NCBI GenBank assembly: GCA_031472005.1
Contig: PZJY01000005.1
Location: 2,542,001 to 2,606,000 of the forward strand
Length of the DNA stretch: 64,000 nt
Direction of reading: 5' to 3'
From: Tetracladium setigerum
Lineage: Eukaryota; Ascomycota; Leotiomycetes; Helotiales
The stretch's first letter is position 1. Each line of letters starts with the position of its first letter. Shown here one piece after another: positions 12,778-24,307 of this stretch. The position numbers and the translations under genes are program-made. Below the pieces are notes generated by a model. The model did no database searches, was not told the DNA's origin, and saw only the letters and a program-made list of their open reading frames with translations.

Positions 12778-14761
12778 ATGAAGGTCAGTTCCCCCTCTCT
12801 CTCAAGGCTGCGACGCCCCTCAATCCTGGATGCCTTTGCACTCTGCTAACGTAAGATGTCTATTTTACAGTCCTTACGGCGCAGCTTCAAGACAGACAAG
12901 GAATCAAAGCCTCACCACATCTCAATTACTCCAAAGTCTGCTCTTGCAATCGTCCCGCCAAAGAGGGTGAGTCAACACGTCCTCGATCTGCCGAGCACCT
13001 GATAAATTCTAACGTGGACATTCACTAGGTTATTTGCGCGCTTTACGATTATGAAGCGCAGTCAAGCCAGGAATTAGGTTTTACAAAGGGCGACTATTTT
13101 CATGTCATTGGACGGGAGAATGATACGGATTGGTATGAAGCATGCAACCCAGCAGTGCCAGATGCTCGAGGATTGGTCCCAGTGGCCTTCTTCAAGGTTC
13201 TCGGAAAGACAGAAAGAGACAGCGGACAATCGCAGCAATCACCACCTGCAGCGCGACAACCCGATCATGACTCCGGATACTCCGATACTTCAGCTTCTGG
13301 CGGACCACGATTCTCGGCGACACCAGCAGCGAAGGGGGTAGCACGGGAGCCATGGTTTATGGAATTGTGATGTATGACTTTGCGGCGGAGCGACCAGACG
13401 AGCTGGATGCGAAGGCGGACGAGGCCATCATTGTAATTGCACAATCGAACCCGGAATGGTTTGTCGCAAAGCCGATTGGAAGATTGGGCGGACCTGGACT
13501 GATACCCGTATCCTTCATTGAAATAAGAGACATGACGACAGGAAAAGCTGTACCAGATGCAATGGAGGCTGTGCAGAGAGCTGGAGTGCCAAAAGTTGAA
13601 GAGTGGAAGAGGATGGCGGCAGACTACAAGAACAGTAGCATCACACTTGGCAAATTCGAGGCATCTCAACAGCAGCAGCAACAACAAGGCCTGGAGCAAA
13701 GTATGGGTCGCATGAGTTTGCAGCAGCAGCAACAGCAGCAGCAGGCAGGACGACAAAGTCAGCAAGCGCAAAGCATGGTAAGCTAAAGCTTCGATGCCCA
13801 TTAATATCCCGCTAACGTTACACAGCAGCAAAGACAGTCCCAGCAAGCATATTCAATCCAACAAAACCAAAGCCAAAATCAAAATCAACAGCCTTCTGCT
13901 TACGACCCCGAACCAAACTCCGAATTTCTTACCCCCACTTCAGCCCGAATCCCGAGATACTACTTTGTGGAAGACGAGTACTGGTTTGTCATCGAGGCTG
14001 TATTTGAGCATCGACGACATTGGGACCTGTCTCGATGTTACAAAGATTTTTATGACTTCCAAATCGCCCTCCTCACCGAGTTTCCCGTGCAGGCCGGAAA
14101 CACCGGTGGAAAGAGGACGTTGCCATACATGCCAGGTCCCGTCAATCTTGTTACCGATGCAATTACGGAAGGCAGACAGCACAATTTGGACGCCTATGTC
14201 AGGAATCTGCTCAAACAACCACCAAACATATCGGGGTGTGCCTTGTTGAAGCAGTTCTTTGCGCCCCGAGAAGGAGATTACGAGGTAGATCCAAGTGCTG
14301 CACTTGAAGAGCATCGACATTCGGGAGGTTCAGGCGAATCATTAAACGATTCACCCACATATGGAGCATCGCGCCAATCGTCCCGTGGGAACTTGAATGG
14401 TGGAGGAGGCTACGGTGGACTTTCAGCCGCCCCTGCTCAGAAAAATCAAGGACAATCAAATGCACAGAATGGTGGTAATTACTCCGATCCAAACATGAGC
14501 AACAGCAATCCACCGGCGGCAATTAAGATTAAGATTTACTTCAAAGAAGATCTCATTGCAATCCGAGTACCCTCGGATATTCAGTTTGAGCAGCTTTACG
14601 AGAAGATTCGGGAGCGACTCAAGATTCCACAAGGTGAAGAGATCGCCCTTTACTACAAGGACGAGCCCAGTGGAGAGAGGCCAAGCCTCATCAGCGACTA
14701 TGATTTGAACTTTGCTCTCGAACGAAACGAAAAACTAATCATTTTCGCCGAGGAAAATTGA
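12778..14761 (+). CDS. BEM1: BEM1 polarity scaffold (SH3-SH3-PX-PB1), one-base frameshift
   Basis: Exons 12778-12783, 12871-12966, 13029-13777 and 13826-14761 encode about 595 residues. BEM1 scaffolds the Cdc42 exchange factor and PAK kinases at growth sites, and in filamentous fungi also regulates NADPH oxidase. Two SH3 domains are seen: ICALYDYEAQSSQELGF (about 36-95) and YGIVMYDFAAERPDELD (about 143-205). After Gln-rich tracts comes a PX domain (about 328-430; YYFVEDEYWFVIEAVFE, RRHWDLSRCYKDF, LPYMPGP), then a C-terminal PB1 domain (516-595) with basic IKIKIYFKED and an acidic OPCA-like end. The first coding exon is only ATGAAG. Between the SH3 domains the frame changes at a GGGGG run (13334-13338); six Gs would restore it. 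Such a gene is unlikely to be a pseudogene. Confidence 0.92.
13667..13770 (+). repeat. CAG/CAA trinucleotide tracts coding poly-Gln in BEM1
   Basis: Two CAG/CAA runs (about 13667-13688 and 13720-13744) encode seven and eight glutamines, separated by GLEQSMGRMSL. Further Gln-rich coding follows across the next intron. They sit in the linker between the second SH3 and PX domains, where length polymorphism would be tolerated. Confidence 0.85.
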
Positions 14762-15769
14762 TGAATGAGTCAATGGTCCAATTGGGAAAATAAAAATCAT
14801 CAATGGGGTCATGCCGTGATCATTACATTCACAATGATCTCCTCACCTCAAAATTTCATACCTCACACAACATTTCCACCTTCTTGCTCTATTCCAGCAC
14901 AGACTTTCGGACCGCCAAGGTCACAACAAATCTGGCAAATGTTAATTATTTCCTTGGCACTTTAGGACTATCGACGGGAAGTGAAGATAAACTGGGGACA
15001 ATGGCGTTTCTGGGGCAATTCTTTTCGCTTTTCTGCACCTTTCTTCGTTCAACTCTTTTCTTTTTATGGGCGCTGCATATTCTTCTTTGATTCACCCTTG
15101 TGTGCACTTTTTTTTCGGTGATGGACACATCCTACTGAACAGGATTCCTTTTTTCCCTTTCTTTTTGTGCGTTGCGGCGAAGAAGAGGAAGAGGCATGCG
15201 TTATGTGATATGCGGGGTGGGTGGATGAGGGCGGATTGGCATTTTGCGGATGTTGGTATGGTTGTATGGCTTGCAATGATAAAATTTGATGAGTTCAGAT
15301 GCAGCAGGGTGTCATGGTATAGCTTTAGCAGGTATGATATGTAGCTATGAGCGAGGACGATATGGAATATGAAAAAGCTACCTTATGGTTGAAAGCCAAC
15401 CCCCCCCCCCCTTCCCCTTGCACAGTAACAACCAAAGTCTCTGTTGTTTATGCTCACAATGCTACGTTGCTCGCTTTCGCATTCTAAGGCAAGTCTTACT
15501 TTCACAATCTGCGCCTATTCAGCCTGAATAAACAAGGCATTCGAACTTTTCTTCCAAGGTTTAGATCTACCTCAAAGGTAGGTAGGTACCTAGATAGGTA
15601 TTTTGCAGAATGCACCTCCCTGGGCTGGTGGTGGCTGCTATATGCGCGTTCCCCTCTTTTGTGCCACTTTGACAAAGTGACATCCCCTCAACCCCGAGGA
15701 ACTTCAACATTTATCACAGACTAGCAACAACCAACTCAAAACAACCAATTCAAAACACCTTTTTGCATC
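14762..15769. other. Intergenic, poly-C run and TAGGTA-rich promoter element
   Basis: Holds the BEM1 3' end and the promoter of the flavin monooxygenase. It contains a run of twelve C at 15400-15411. At 15576-15600 there is a repeated AGGTA motif with a TAGGTACCTA palindrome. A short A/C-rich leader precedes the ATG at 15770. No other gene is seen. Confidence 0.5.
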
Positions 15770-17826
15770 ATGGGCAGCATCACAGATCAATCTGATATCC
15801 CCTCAGCAAACCGCCTCGAGCCAGGTTCCTTTCCACTCCGGACCGCTTCCTTTCCCACTGTCCAAAAGGTCGACTCGATCGACGCCAACAAGGTAGCCAC
15901 CGAATGGGTAGACTTATTCAACAAGACAATCCAAAACCCCAGCACCGCTGACCTCTCTTCTCTCTTCGCTACCGAGTTCTACTGGCGCGACCAGCTCTGT
16001 CTCTCCTGGGACTTTCGCACCTTCCACGGCCCGTCCAAATTCATCGAACTCACCCAAAAGACCAACGGATCGCGTATCAAATCCTTTTCACTTGACACAA
16101 GTTCTACCATCCGCTCTCCTGCAGTGTCGGCCATTGATGCTGCTGGGGAGGTGCAGGTCGTAGGTGCTTTTTTGAGCGTCGAAACCGCTTTCGGGAGCGG
16201 GGAAGGTCTTGTGCGTCTCGTTTGCGAGGGCGGTGCGTGGAAGGCGTTCACACTTTTCACCTTTTTAAAGAATCTGAGGGCATTTGGGGAGGCTGTTGGG
16301 AGGAATCGTCCGCATGGTGCTCGTGATGAGAAGTTTACCGTGGGTAAGAATTGGGCAGATCGGAGAGGTGAGGAGGTTGAGTTTGACGGGGAAGATGTGC
16401 AGCCAACTGTCTTGATTATTGGTGAGCTCACTCACTTACTTACTCTTGTTCAATTGTGAAATTCTGACTGGGTACAGGTGCTGGTCAAGCTGGTCTTACG
16501 ATTGCAGCCCGACTGAAGGTCTTGGGAGTGACATCGCTCATCGTCGACCGAGAGCAGCGAGTGGGAGATAGCTGGCGCAAGAGATATCACCAATTGGTTC
16601 TTCACGAGTACGTATGACTAACGCCGAGTTTGAATGATACTAACAAATGATTCATTAAAGTGTTGTCTGGTTTGATCATCTACCGTACATTCCATTCCCA
16701 GAGACATGGCCTGTCTTCACGCCAAAAGACAAGCTTGCAGACTGGTTTGAGTCATATGCCAAATCACTCGAACTGAACGTTTGGACTGAAACAAAGCTCA
16801 CATCCCCGCAATGGGACGAAGCGTTGGGGAGATGGTCAGTCACGCTTGAGCGAGGAACGTCAGGTAATTCGGTTACCAGAGTCCTTCATCCGAAAGTGAG
16901 TACCAAATAAAAGTACACGCGGTCGAGGCGATTCTAATGCTGTCTAGCATATCATCCAAGCGACTGGGACCAGTGGAGAGATATACTTTCCTTCTGATCT
17001 CAAAGGCCTATCTTCATTCAATGGTCCCCAAATCATCCACTCATCCCAACACACTGAAGCCACCCCTGCCCATGGACAGAACAAACGAGCAGTGATTGTC
17101 GGTTCCTGCAACTCGAGCCATGACATCGCTCAAGACTTCTACAACAAAGGTTACCAAGTCACCATTGTGCAACGTTCGTCAACTTGCGTAGTCGGTGTAG
17201 AAACCATGCGAGATTCCATGGCAGCTCTCTACGGTGAAGGTGCTCCCTCAACTGATGATGCTGATCTGCTATTCCATAGCGTTCCTAATCCCGTACTGAA
17301 ACGTATGAACCTTGCTGGTGCCAAAGCACACAACAAAGCGGATGAGAAAATCCTGACTGGACTTGAAGCAGCCGGATTCAAGCTCGACAACGGACCAGAT
17401 GATAGCGGACTGTGGTTAAAATACCTCCATCGCGGCGGTGGTTACTATCTCGATGTAGGTTGCAGTCAACTCATCATCGATGGCAAAATCGCCCTCAAAC
17501 ACGGGACCATCTCCTCCATCATCCCCACCGGCATCCAATTCGAAGATGGCGACATCCTCGAAGCAGATGAGATTGTCTTCGCCACGGGATACCTGAACAT
17601 GCGCACCACGACCCGCAAGATTTTCGGCGATGAGATTGCGGATAAGGTGAAGGATGTGTGGGGCTTGGATGAGGAGGGCGAGATTAGAACGATGTGGAGG
17701 AAATCTGGGCACAAAGGGTTTTGGTTCATGGGAGGGAATTTGGCGCTGTGTAGGTGGTTCTCTAGGGCACTTGCGTTGCAGATTAAGGGGTTGGAGGAGG
17801 GGGTTTGGGGGTGGGATGATATTTGA
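15770..17826 (+). CDS. FAD-dependent monooxygenase (FMO/YUCCA-like) with NTF2-like N-terminus
   Basis: Exons 15770-16421, 16478-16607, 16661-16895 and 16948-17826 give 631 residues. The first about 210 residues resemble an NTF2/SnoaL-like fold (WVDLFNKTIQNP, FYWRDQLCLSWDFRTFHG). The FAD-binding Rossmann motif GAGQAGL starts at about residue 218, with GDSWRKRYHQLVLHD and HLPYIPFPETWPVFTPKD typical of flavin monooxygenases. A second nucleotide-binding motif VIVGSCNSSHDIA lies near residue 387, and a late DEIVFATGY matches the family. It probably oxidises a small organic substrate using NADPH and oxygen; the substrate is unknown. It stands alone between BEM1 and an unrelated minus-strand gene. 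All four exons are in frame without correction. Confidence 0.9.
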
Positions 17827-18322
17827 TGGTTGGGGCTGTGGATGGCAAGATGAAAAAATGGTGGACTGGTGAGTGAGTGCCGAGTGAGTGATGGGACTTC
17901 TTTTGATGGCTGATGAAGTCGTCTATCAAGTTCAATAGAATCAAATGAAATAAGATCGTTGGCATATTTCGGGTGTTTGGGTTCTTGAACTACCGACTGG
18001 TCTGCTAGGGAGTTGTTCATCGGTACACAAATCAACTTTGTTCTTCCTTGTCAGCGCAACCTAGACATACATACAACCAAACGTTTGTGATAGAATAATC
18101 AGTCCATGCCAAATTCCAAACTCCAAACTCCTGGGGGTTTTCGAGAGCAACAAACGCAGACTTCCATTTAACAACAACTTGAAGCAAGAGCATGCAAAAC
18201 CTCTTGACAATTCAAGTCAAACCAGACCAGAAGAGAGTAGTTTGTTCAACGATGTGCTTCGCCTCTTCGCTTCTTCCTTCTTTCCCTCTCATCACTAGGT
18301 CCCTAATCACTAGGCACCTTGT
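17827..18322. other. Convergent 3' intergenic region
   Basis: About 500 bases between the ends of the monooxygenase (plus) and an uncharacterised gene (minus). No feature is recognised. Confidence 0.4.
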
Positions 18323-19185
18323 TCAAAGCCAATGCATATCCGTCCACTCCAGTAGCTCATCCCCATCCACCTGGGACATTTTAAGCCATGGATTGATACC
18401 CCCCGTGTGCGGATGAAGACCACCTCGTACATTATCGCCGATGCGATGAGCGTGTTGCCAGAAATGATCATGTTCGGGTCTGAATCTCTGGGAGTGAGGG
18501 AGAAGGAAGGGAGGGTTAGTAAGTAAATTCTCAATTGGTTGCTAGATAAAATTTTGCAAGGAGAGAGAGGATATGAGTGAGAGGACATAGGAGGAAGAGA
18601 GAGGAAGAGAGAGAGAGAGAGAGAAAGAAAACTCACCTTCGGACCCAAATGCGACCACCCCTTCCCCATCTTCTCCGGCCGCGGATACTCACCCTTCATG
18701 ATCCCCGGCGCCATCCTCTTCATCTCAGCTGTCGTGAATCGTGGATACGGATTCTTTCCTCCCCAATCTAACACCCCGCGGGCATCCCAGTCGGAATTGT
18801 GTGCCCAGGTCGTGTATTTCCGGGTGTAGGGGTCGTAGCGTTGTAGTCCGCGGTTTTTGTAGAGTTTGGGGTGTTGTGGTTGGTTACGGGACTGGTGATG
18901 TCGTGGTAGGAGTCCCTGGTTGTGGGGGAGGGAGGGTTAGGTTGGGTGGTTTTTGGAGAGGGAGAAGGAAGAGGGGGAAACGGAGAGATGAAAGGGATGG
19001 GGGTTGAATAAGTACCAGTTCCCCCATTCTCCAGGGAGAATAGCACGTTTACTGCCTGCCTTTTGAACGAAGATGTCGGGACCGCTACCGCTGAAGCAGT
19101 CGCTTAATCGACCCATGAAGCCACGGCTACCGCGACCATTGGGACCATCCTTGGGCCAGACCATTTGGAGCTTCTTTTTGGTCAT
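18323..19185 (-). CDS. Conserved-looking uncharacterised protein, about 204 residues, one-base frameshift
   Basis: Exons 19185-19016, 18915-18637 and 18487-18323 (minus). I do not recognise the family. The N-terminus is basic (MTKKKLQMVWPKDG), followed by Gly/Arg-rich sequence and a Trp/Tyr/Pro-rich middle (RGLQRYDPYTRKYTTWAHNS, GVLDWGGKNPYPRFTTAEM), ending with DHFWQHAHRIGDNVRGGLHP. There is no signal peptide or membrane segment; the basic start could be a mitochondrial or ribosome-type tail. Exons 1 and 2 join only if one G is added to the GGGGG run (CCCCC at 19021-19025 on the plus strand), giving LPGEWGEL before GLLPRHH. This fits the pattern seen in other genes of the window. Composition and clean GT..AG sites support it as a real gene. 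Confidence 0.65.
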
Positions 19186-20912
19186 GATGACTTTTCTCTT
19201 TGGGGGAGAGGTCTGTCAGAGATGCGGATGTGTTATTTTGAGCTGGTGAGATTTTGAAAGTAAGGAAAGTGTCGTCGTTGCTTGAGAAGGAAAATCGAGC
19301 TGGATTTAAAGCAGTCTTGATTGATATCGAACACTTTCTTTTGAGATGAAGAAACTTGAGATGATAGAATTTTGAGATGATGGAGTTTTTAAGGAAATAA
19401 CCGTGAGTTCATGACAGCACTTATAGTCAAGTTTGAGGCTTGAGAGACGAATAAGTCTTCTTCTAATTGTTGCCATGCTTGACAAGCTTGACAAACTACA
19501 TCATTCATTAACACGCAAAGCCAACCAACATTTGACGGAGCAAACAGGTAAATAACCGAATGCAAGTTGGCAACAGCTCATGAGACTTCTCAAGGAATTA
19601 TTCAAACAAATTCGTGTTGAATGATTTTTTCTTTTTCTCCTTCGTCTTTGTCTGTGCTGACTGGATCGGATCCTTTGACAGGTGGTGGTGAGCCACAAAT
19701 GGCAATGCGATTGTCTCTTTTGCTGCACCCTTCCGCAGACTCGATCGGTATTGTTACAGCATAGACCTTTGAAGAAGTTTCTGGATGTTGAAACGCTAAA
19801 TACAAACTCGTAGACCAGCCACCCCGCTGATGTAGTGGGAATCTATCACCTAGTAATGATTGGAAGGGTCGAGTCGTTCCCGGAAGGGAGAAGTCTAGAC
19901 AGTAGGTCCAAAATAGTAAGTCTAAAATCGTTAGTCATATTGGAACATGGATTGGAAATGTATATGTGATACCTATATGTGTAATAATAAAGCAATTCAT
20001 CTCTGTTCAATTTTACTTTGAGAATCTCGAGAGTGAAATCCCAAAGTAGTTGTGGGGAGGTCATGAAACAGAGTTCATGACGGCGGCGAACAGCAGTGCA
20101 CTTTGGCGCTGTGGGGAAACGCTCGGGCCTCCTATAAACGTCGATGTCCGTCTTTTTGACCGACTTCAACGCGACTGAACATCATCTTCTCTCAAGACCA
20201 TCCGACTTCCTCTGCCCTTCACCACCAAATACACGACCTCCAAATCGCGTGTTTAATCACGCAAAGGTCTCTCTGAAGACAATTACTACCTCCCTCCCCG
20301 AAATAAAACGCTATTATTAAAGCTTTCACCACCGACAACAAAGCGCGTCGGAATCCCGAATGCGACAAACAGACATCTGATTCCTCGCCCTCACCTTCCC
20401 TGCCAACCGCGAACCTCTCATTCAGAGACCGGAAACTCCTCAGATCTTCTTAGTTCGATACATAAACATACAAAGCTCCAAAGGCTACAAAAGCTCTCTG
20501 TAGCCCACTAAGACGCCCTTTCGACTTGGAGGGCCAAACACAAGCTCACTTTTCAAAGGGAAGCCTAGATTCGACGCGAACATTACTGAGCATTTGTGTT
20601 GGCAGAACGATACAATTAGCAATTTTGGAAAGGACTCTGGATCTGCCAATGTTTTGAAGAAGTTTACCACCATTTGAGTCTTTGGAGTACTGGCAGGCCA
20701 GGCGCGGCTCGACTTGGTATTTGGACAAAGACGCAGCAGTAGAGAACAACGCGTAAAGATCTGGCAACACCGGCGCCAGCATACTTGGAAAGCAATTGAG
20801 CAATTGTGGAATATTCAACGCGTCTTATTGCGAGATAAAGAGTCGTGCTGTACCTCCAGGCATGCAGTATTGAGTGTTCTTTCGGAAAGGAAGGTGGAAA
20901 GATACTGCAAAT
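19186..20912. other. Divergent intergenic region before the sirtuin gene
   Basis: 1.7 kb with no supported gene. It serves as promoter and leader region for the minus-strand gene and for the sirtuin. An upstream in-frame ATG at 20874 could extend the sirtuin by 13 residues. An AT-rich patch lies near 19900-20000. Confidence 0.4.
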
Positions 20913-23900
20913 ATGCCTACCACACGGGTAGACTCAGGCTCTGACCTGGAGCTTCAAGCCATTGCAGATACTCTCGGGAAATCGCGGAAGGTGGTAGTTG
21001 TCACTGGTGCTGGTATCAGTACAAACTGTGGCATACCAGTAAGTCTTTTTCACAAGGCATAACTCGTACTGTGCTAATGAAATTCCAGGATTTCCGCTCG
21101 GAAAATGGATTGTACTCGTTAATTCAAGCACAATACGATGCAGCTCTGAAGAATCCACCCTGGGAGGTCACTAATACTCATGATATTGACGATAGACCGC
21201 GAAAGAAGAAGAGGCCATCGTACTTTTACGAAGTGGTAGCACCAGGTGGGGAGGTTGTGGATGTTGTTGAAGCTGCAGTGGTGGATTCGAAAAGATCGTT
21301 TAAATCTAGGTCACGCTCCGATTCAGGTGTTAATTCTCGAGCACGCTCTCCAGAAAATCTACCTAGCTCTCCGCTGTCTTCGGCACAATCTGATCTCAGC
21401 GATCCTTCTCCTTGGAAAGAGAGCAGTAGTCAGACTCCATTACCTTGCAAGGTCCAATCTTCTGATCTGTTAGACTCGAGCCCTCTTTCCGAGGCAAATT
21501 CTGATATTAGCGGACCGCCCTGGAACGAAGAAGGCTCGCAAATTTCACAAGTTGACAGGGATCAATCTTCGAATCCACTACACTCAAGTTCACTCTCAAC
21601 TGAACAATCAGATTTGTCCGATTCTTCAATTGACGAACCACCTTCGGAAACAGAATTGCTCAATAGCAACGAGCCTTTGCCTCCTCCCCCTCTCAGACGG
21701 AGCTCGCGGCGACAGCAAGAGTTTCTCATCCTCCCCAATACCGAAACCGCGACAGTTCTCACTCCGAGTCGGTCACAACAAGAGTTCTCCACCTCCCTGA
21801 CAACAACCGACGCGTCTGATTTTCCACAACTCGAAAAAGGAGCATCTTCACTCTCTACTCTACAAGAAGTGTGTGCTTTAGCCCCAGATCTACCAAATCC
21901 AGAGTCGTCTAATCTTTACACCACACACGACCCCTCTGTGTCCAAATCCGTTCTGCAGCAACCAGAGACTTCACTTGAAAGTGGTCCCGTATCTCTCGAA
22001 ACTGCGGTATCGTCGAGCACTTCCGCGCCTGGATGTCCGAAGACACAAGTCTCCCTCACTCCTGACACCACAAGCAATCCGCAACCGCCACAATCTTCAC
22101 AGCCCTCCAGACCTTTACGGTCATCCCAGATTTCACAATTCACTCAACCTCTGGAGTCCTCCCTACCATCATCCCCACCTCCAGATTTACAGGTCTCTCA
22201 GCATTCGGAGCTCTCCCAGCCGTCACAACTCTCGCAATCTTTGCAGTCCTCCCAATCTTTGCAATCCTCCCAACCCTCACAATCCACTCAATTTTCCCAA
22301 GCCTCCTCGCTTCCAAAGTCCGTCCAAACATTGCGAAGGGAAGAATCAAGCATTTTGTCCAATAGCACAGACGACAACGAACTCGGCACACAATCCTCTC
22401 AAACATCCCGTACAAGCCTACCAAATCTCAAAGGAAGAGATCTTTTCGACTCTATGGTGTGGTCTGACGCATTTACAACCTCCATCCATTACATGTTCAT
22501 CTCAAGCTTGCGGCAAAGGATCCTTGACGTCAAAGAAACCACTGAAACCCACAAGTTCATAAGAGTTCTCCGTGATGGCGGTCGATTGGTCAGGAACTAT
22601 ACCCAAAATATCGACCTTCTGGAGGAACGCGAAGGACTCGTTACGGAGCTCTCGAACGGGCCAGGCAATCGCTCGCGTTTTGCCCCTAAGACGCAACGTG
22701 AACCCAGGCCTGCCGAGATCTCCGGAGATTCCCCTCACTGCGGAGGAGTCGAAGTTGTTCTCCTCCACGGCAGCTTGGGTCAACTCCGGTGCGGAATCTG
22801 CTCGAGGCTATCCGAGTGGGACGAAGAAAGGGGTACGGCCACCATCCAAGGTCGAGCCCCGGATTGTCCCTCTTGCACTGAAGCCAATGCCAATCGTACT
22901 GGAAGAGGAAGAAGAGGAGTAGCGGTTGGCAGACTGCGCCCCGACATTGTACTATATGGAGAAGAGCATCCTCACAATACACTGGTCTCGACCCTGATCA
23001 CACATGACCTAGGGCTTGGCCCAGATGTTTTGTTAATTATGGGAACGAGTCTGAAAGTTCATGGACTTAAGGTCATGGTCAAGGAGTTTGCGAAGGCAAT
23101 CCATATCAAGGGTGGCAAGGTTGTTTTCGTGAATAGAACGAAGCCATCGGAGAGCGCTTGGGGAGATGTGATTGACTATTGGGTAGAGTGGGACTGTGAC
23201 GAGTGGGTTGGTGATTTGAAGAGGAGAAGGGGGGATATTTGGCTGCCACAGGGTTCCGTGCAAGAGAGAAGGGAGTCAACTGGCGAAGTCAAATTGAAGA
23301 GGGTGGAGAGTACGTCAGGAGAAGGCATTCAGCGAAAGAAGAAATACGAACCCCCAAGATGCACGAGAGACGACAGGATCAACGGTGCCTACCTTACGTT
23401 CAAGATCCTGGATACACTTCGAAGTCTCGAGGATGAGAATGGCCCGTCGACTCGACGCCAGTACTGGATTCCAACTAGACAGTCCCTGACTGCAAAGATT
23501 ACATCGGCCAAGAAGATTTCGTCAAACCCACCATCTCTCAGCATGGACCTTGCATCTGATTCAGTTCCACCAAAGAAGGCTCAGCGGAAGTCTTTACCAA
23601 CTATGAGGCCACAATCAACAAGCACTGTGGCCAGATCTAGGAAGCGCAAATCAATGCTGCCCCTTGCCATATCGGAAGACAAGCTCTCCGTAAATGTCGA
23701 GATGGTCAAGCTAGCAACCTGGCAAAATCTGCGCGACAGATTCCCAAGTCTCTCCGAACATCCTCCGGAATTTTCACATGCCATCCTCAAAGAGAGATGT
23801 GCTAACAACCCAAGTACGGCGCAGCAATTTGCCAGAGAAGCAAGATCGTATCTCCCAAATTTGGCTGGAGTTGGCTGGAGTGCCTTCCCAAATCTCGTCA

Positions 23901-24307
23901 CTCATCCTCCGCACGGATTGACTCCTCCTGCCGCGCTTAAATCTATCCAAAAACCGATTCTCCCCGCTACACGTCCACCTCCTACTCACTCTTACGGAAC
24001 TCGAGCATCTCAGATCCAACTCCCGCTTGTCGATGAAAACCCACCGAGCAGAACAACATTGCACTTCAATCCCGCATTGACAGCTCTCAATATCAACATC
24101 AGTAAAGAGAATCGAATTCCTACACCTCCCAAGAGTGATCCTCAAACACCTGTTCGAAGAAGTAGTGACATGAGTATCGGTTCTTTACTATCGCCAGATG
24201 ACGAACCGGAGAGTGCCAAGACGGAGAGTTCTTCTGAGACAGAGGTATTTCATGATGCTGTGGAGATAACGGAGTGGCATGATACAGTAGAGGTGATGGA
24301 GCATTAG
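20913..24307 (+). CDS. NAD-dependent histone deacetylase, HST3/HST4-type sirtuin with long insertion
   Basis: Exons 20913-21038 and 21089-24307 encode 1114 residues, well above the size I expect for HST3/HST4. Yeast Hst3/Hst4 deacetylate histone H3 Lys56 after S phase. Catalytic motifs are complete: GAGIS (32-36), DFRSENGLY (43 onward), YTQNID (about 546), zinc cysteines CGIC (about 610) and CPSC (about 635), RPDIVLYGE and MGTSLKVHG. Between the first Rossmann part (to about residue 105) and RDLFDSMVW (about 492) lies a low-complexity insertion of nearly 390 residues rich in Ser, Gln and Pro. Its last 103 residues hold fifteen S/T-Q pairs. The C-terminal about 350 residues are basic and disordered. 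ATG 20913 is preferred; 20874 is possible. No frameshift is needed. Confidence 0.9.
22094..22402 (+). repeat. Ser-Gln repeat region (S/T-Q cluster) within the sirtuin gene
   Basis: Imperfect repeats of six and nine bases around TCCCAATCTTTGCAA and TCACAACTCTCG encode strings of SQP, SQS and SSQ. Over 103 residues there are fifteen Ser-Gln or Thr-Gln pairs, the minimal target of ATM/ATR-type (Tel1/Mec1) kinases. Confidence 0.8.

Noticed and set aside
13265..13846. 193-codon minus-strand open frame opposite BEM1
   Set aside because: It is the antisense of the CAG tracts and SH3 coding sequence, giving Leu-rich translation. BEM1 on the other strand explains the openness.
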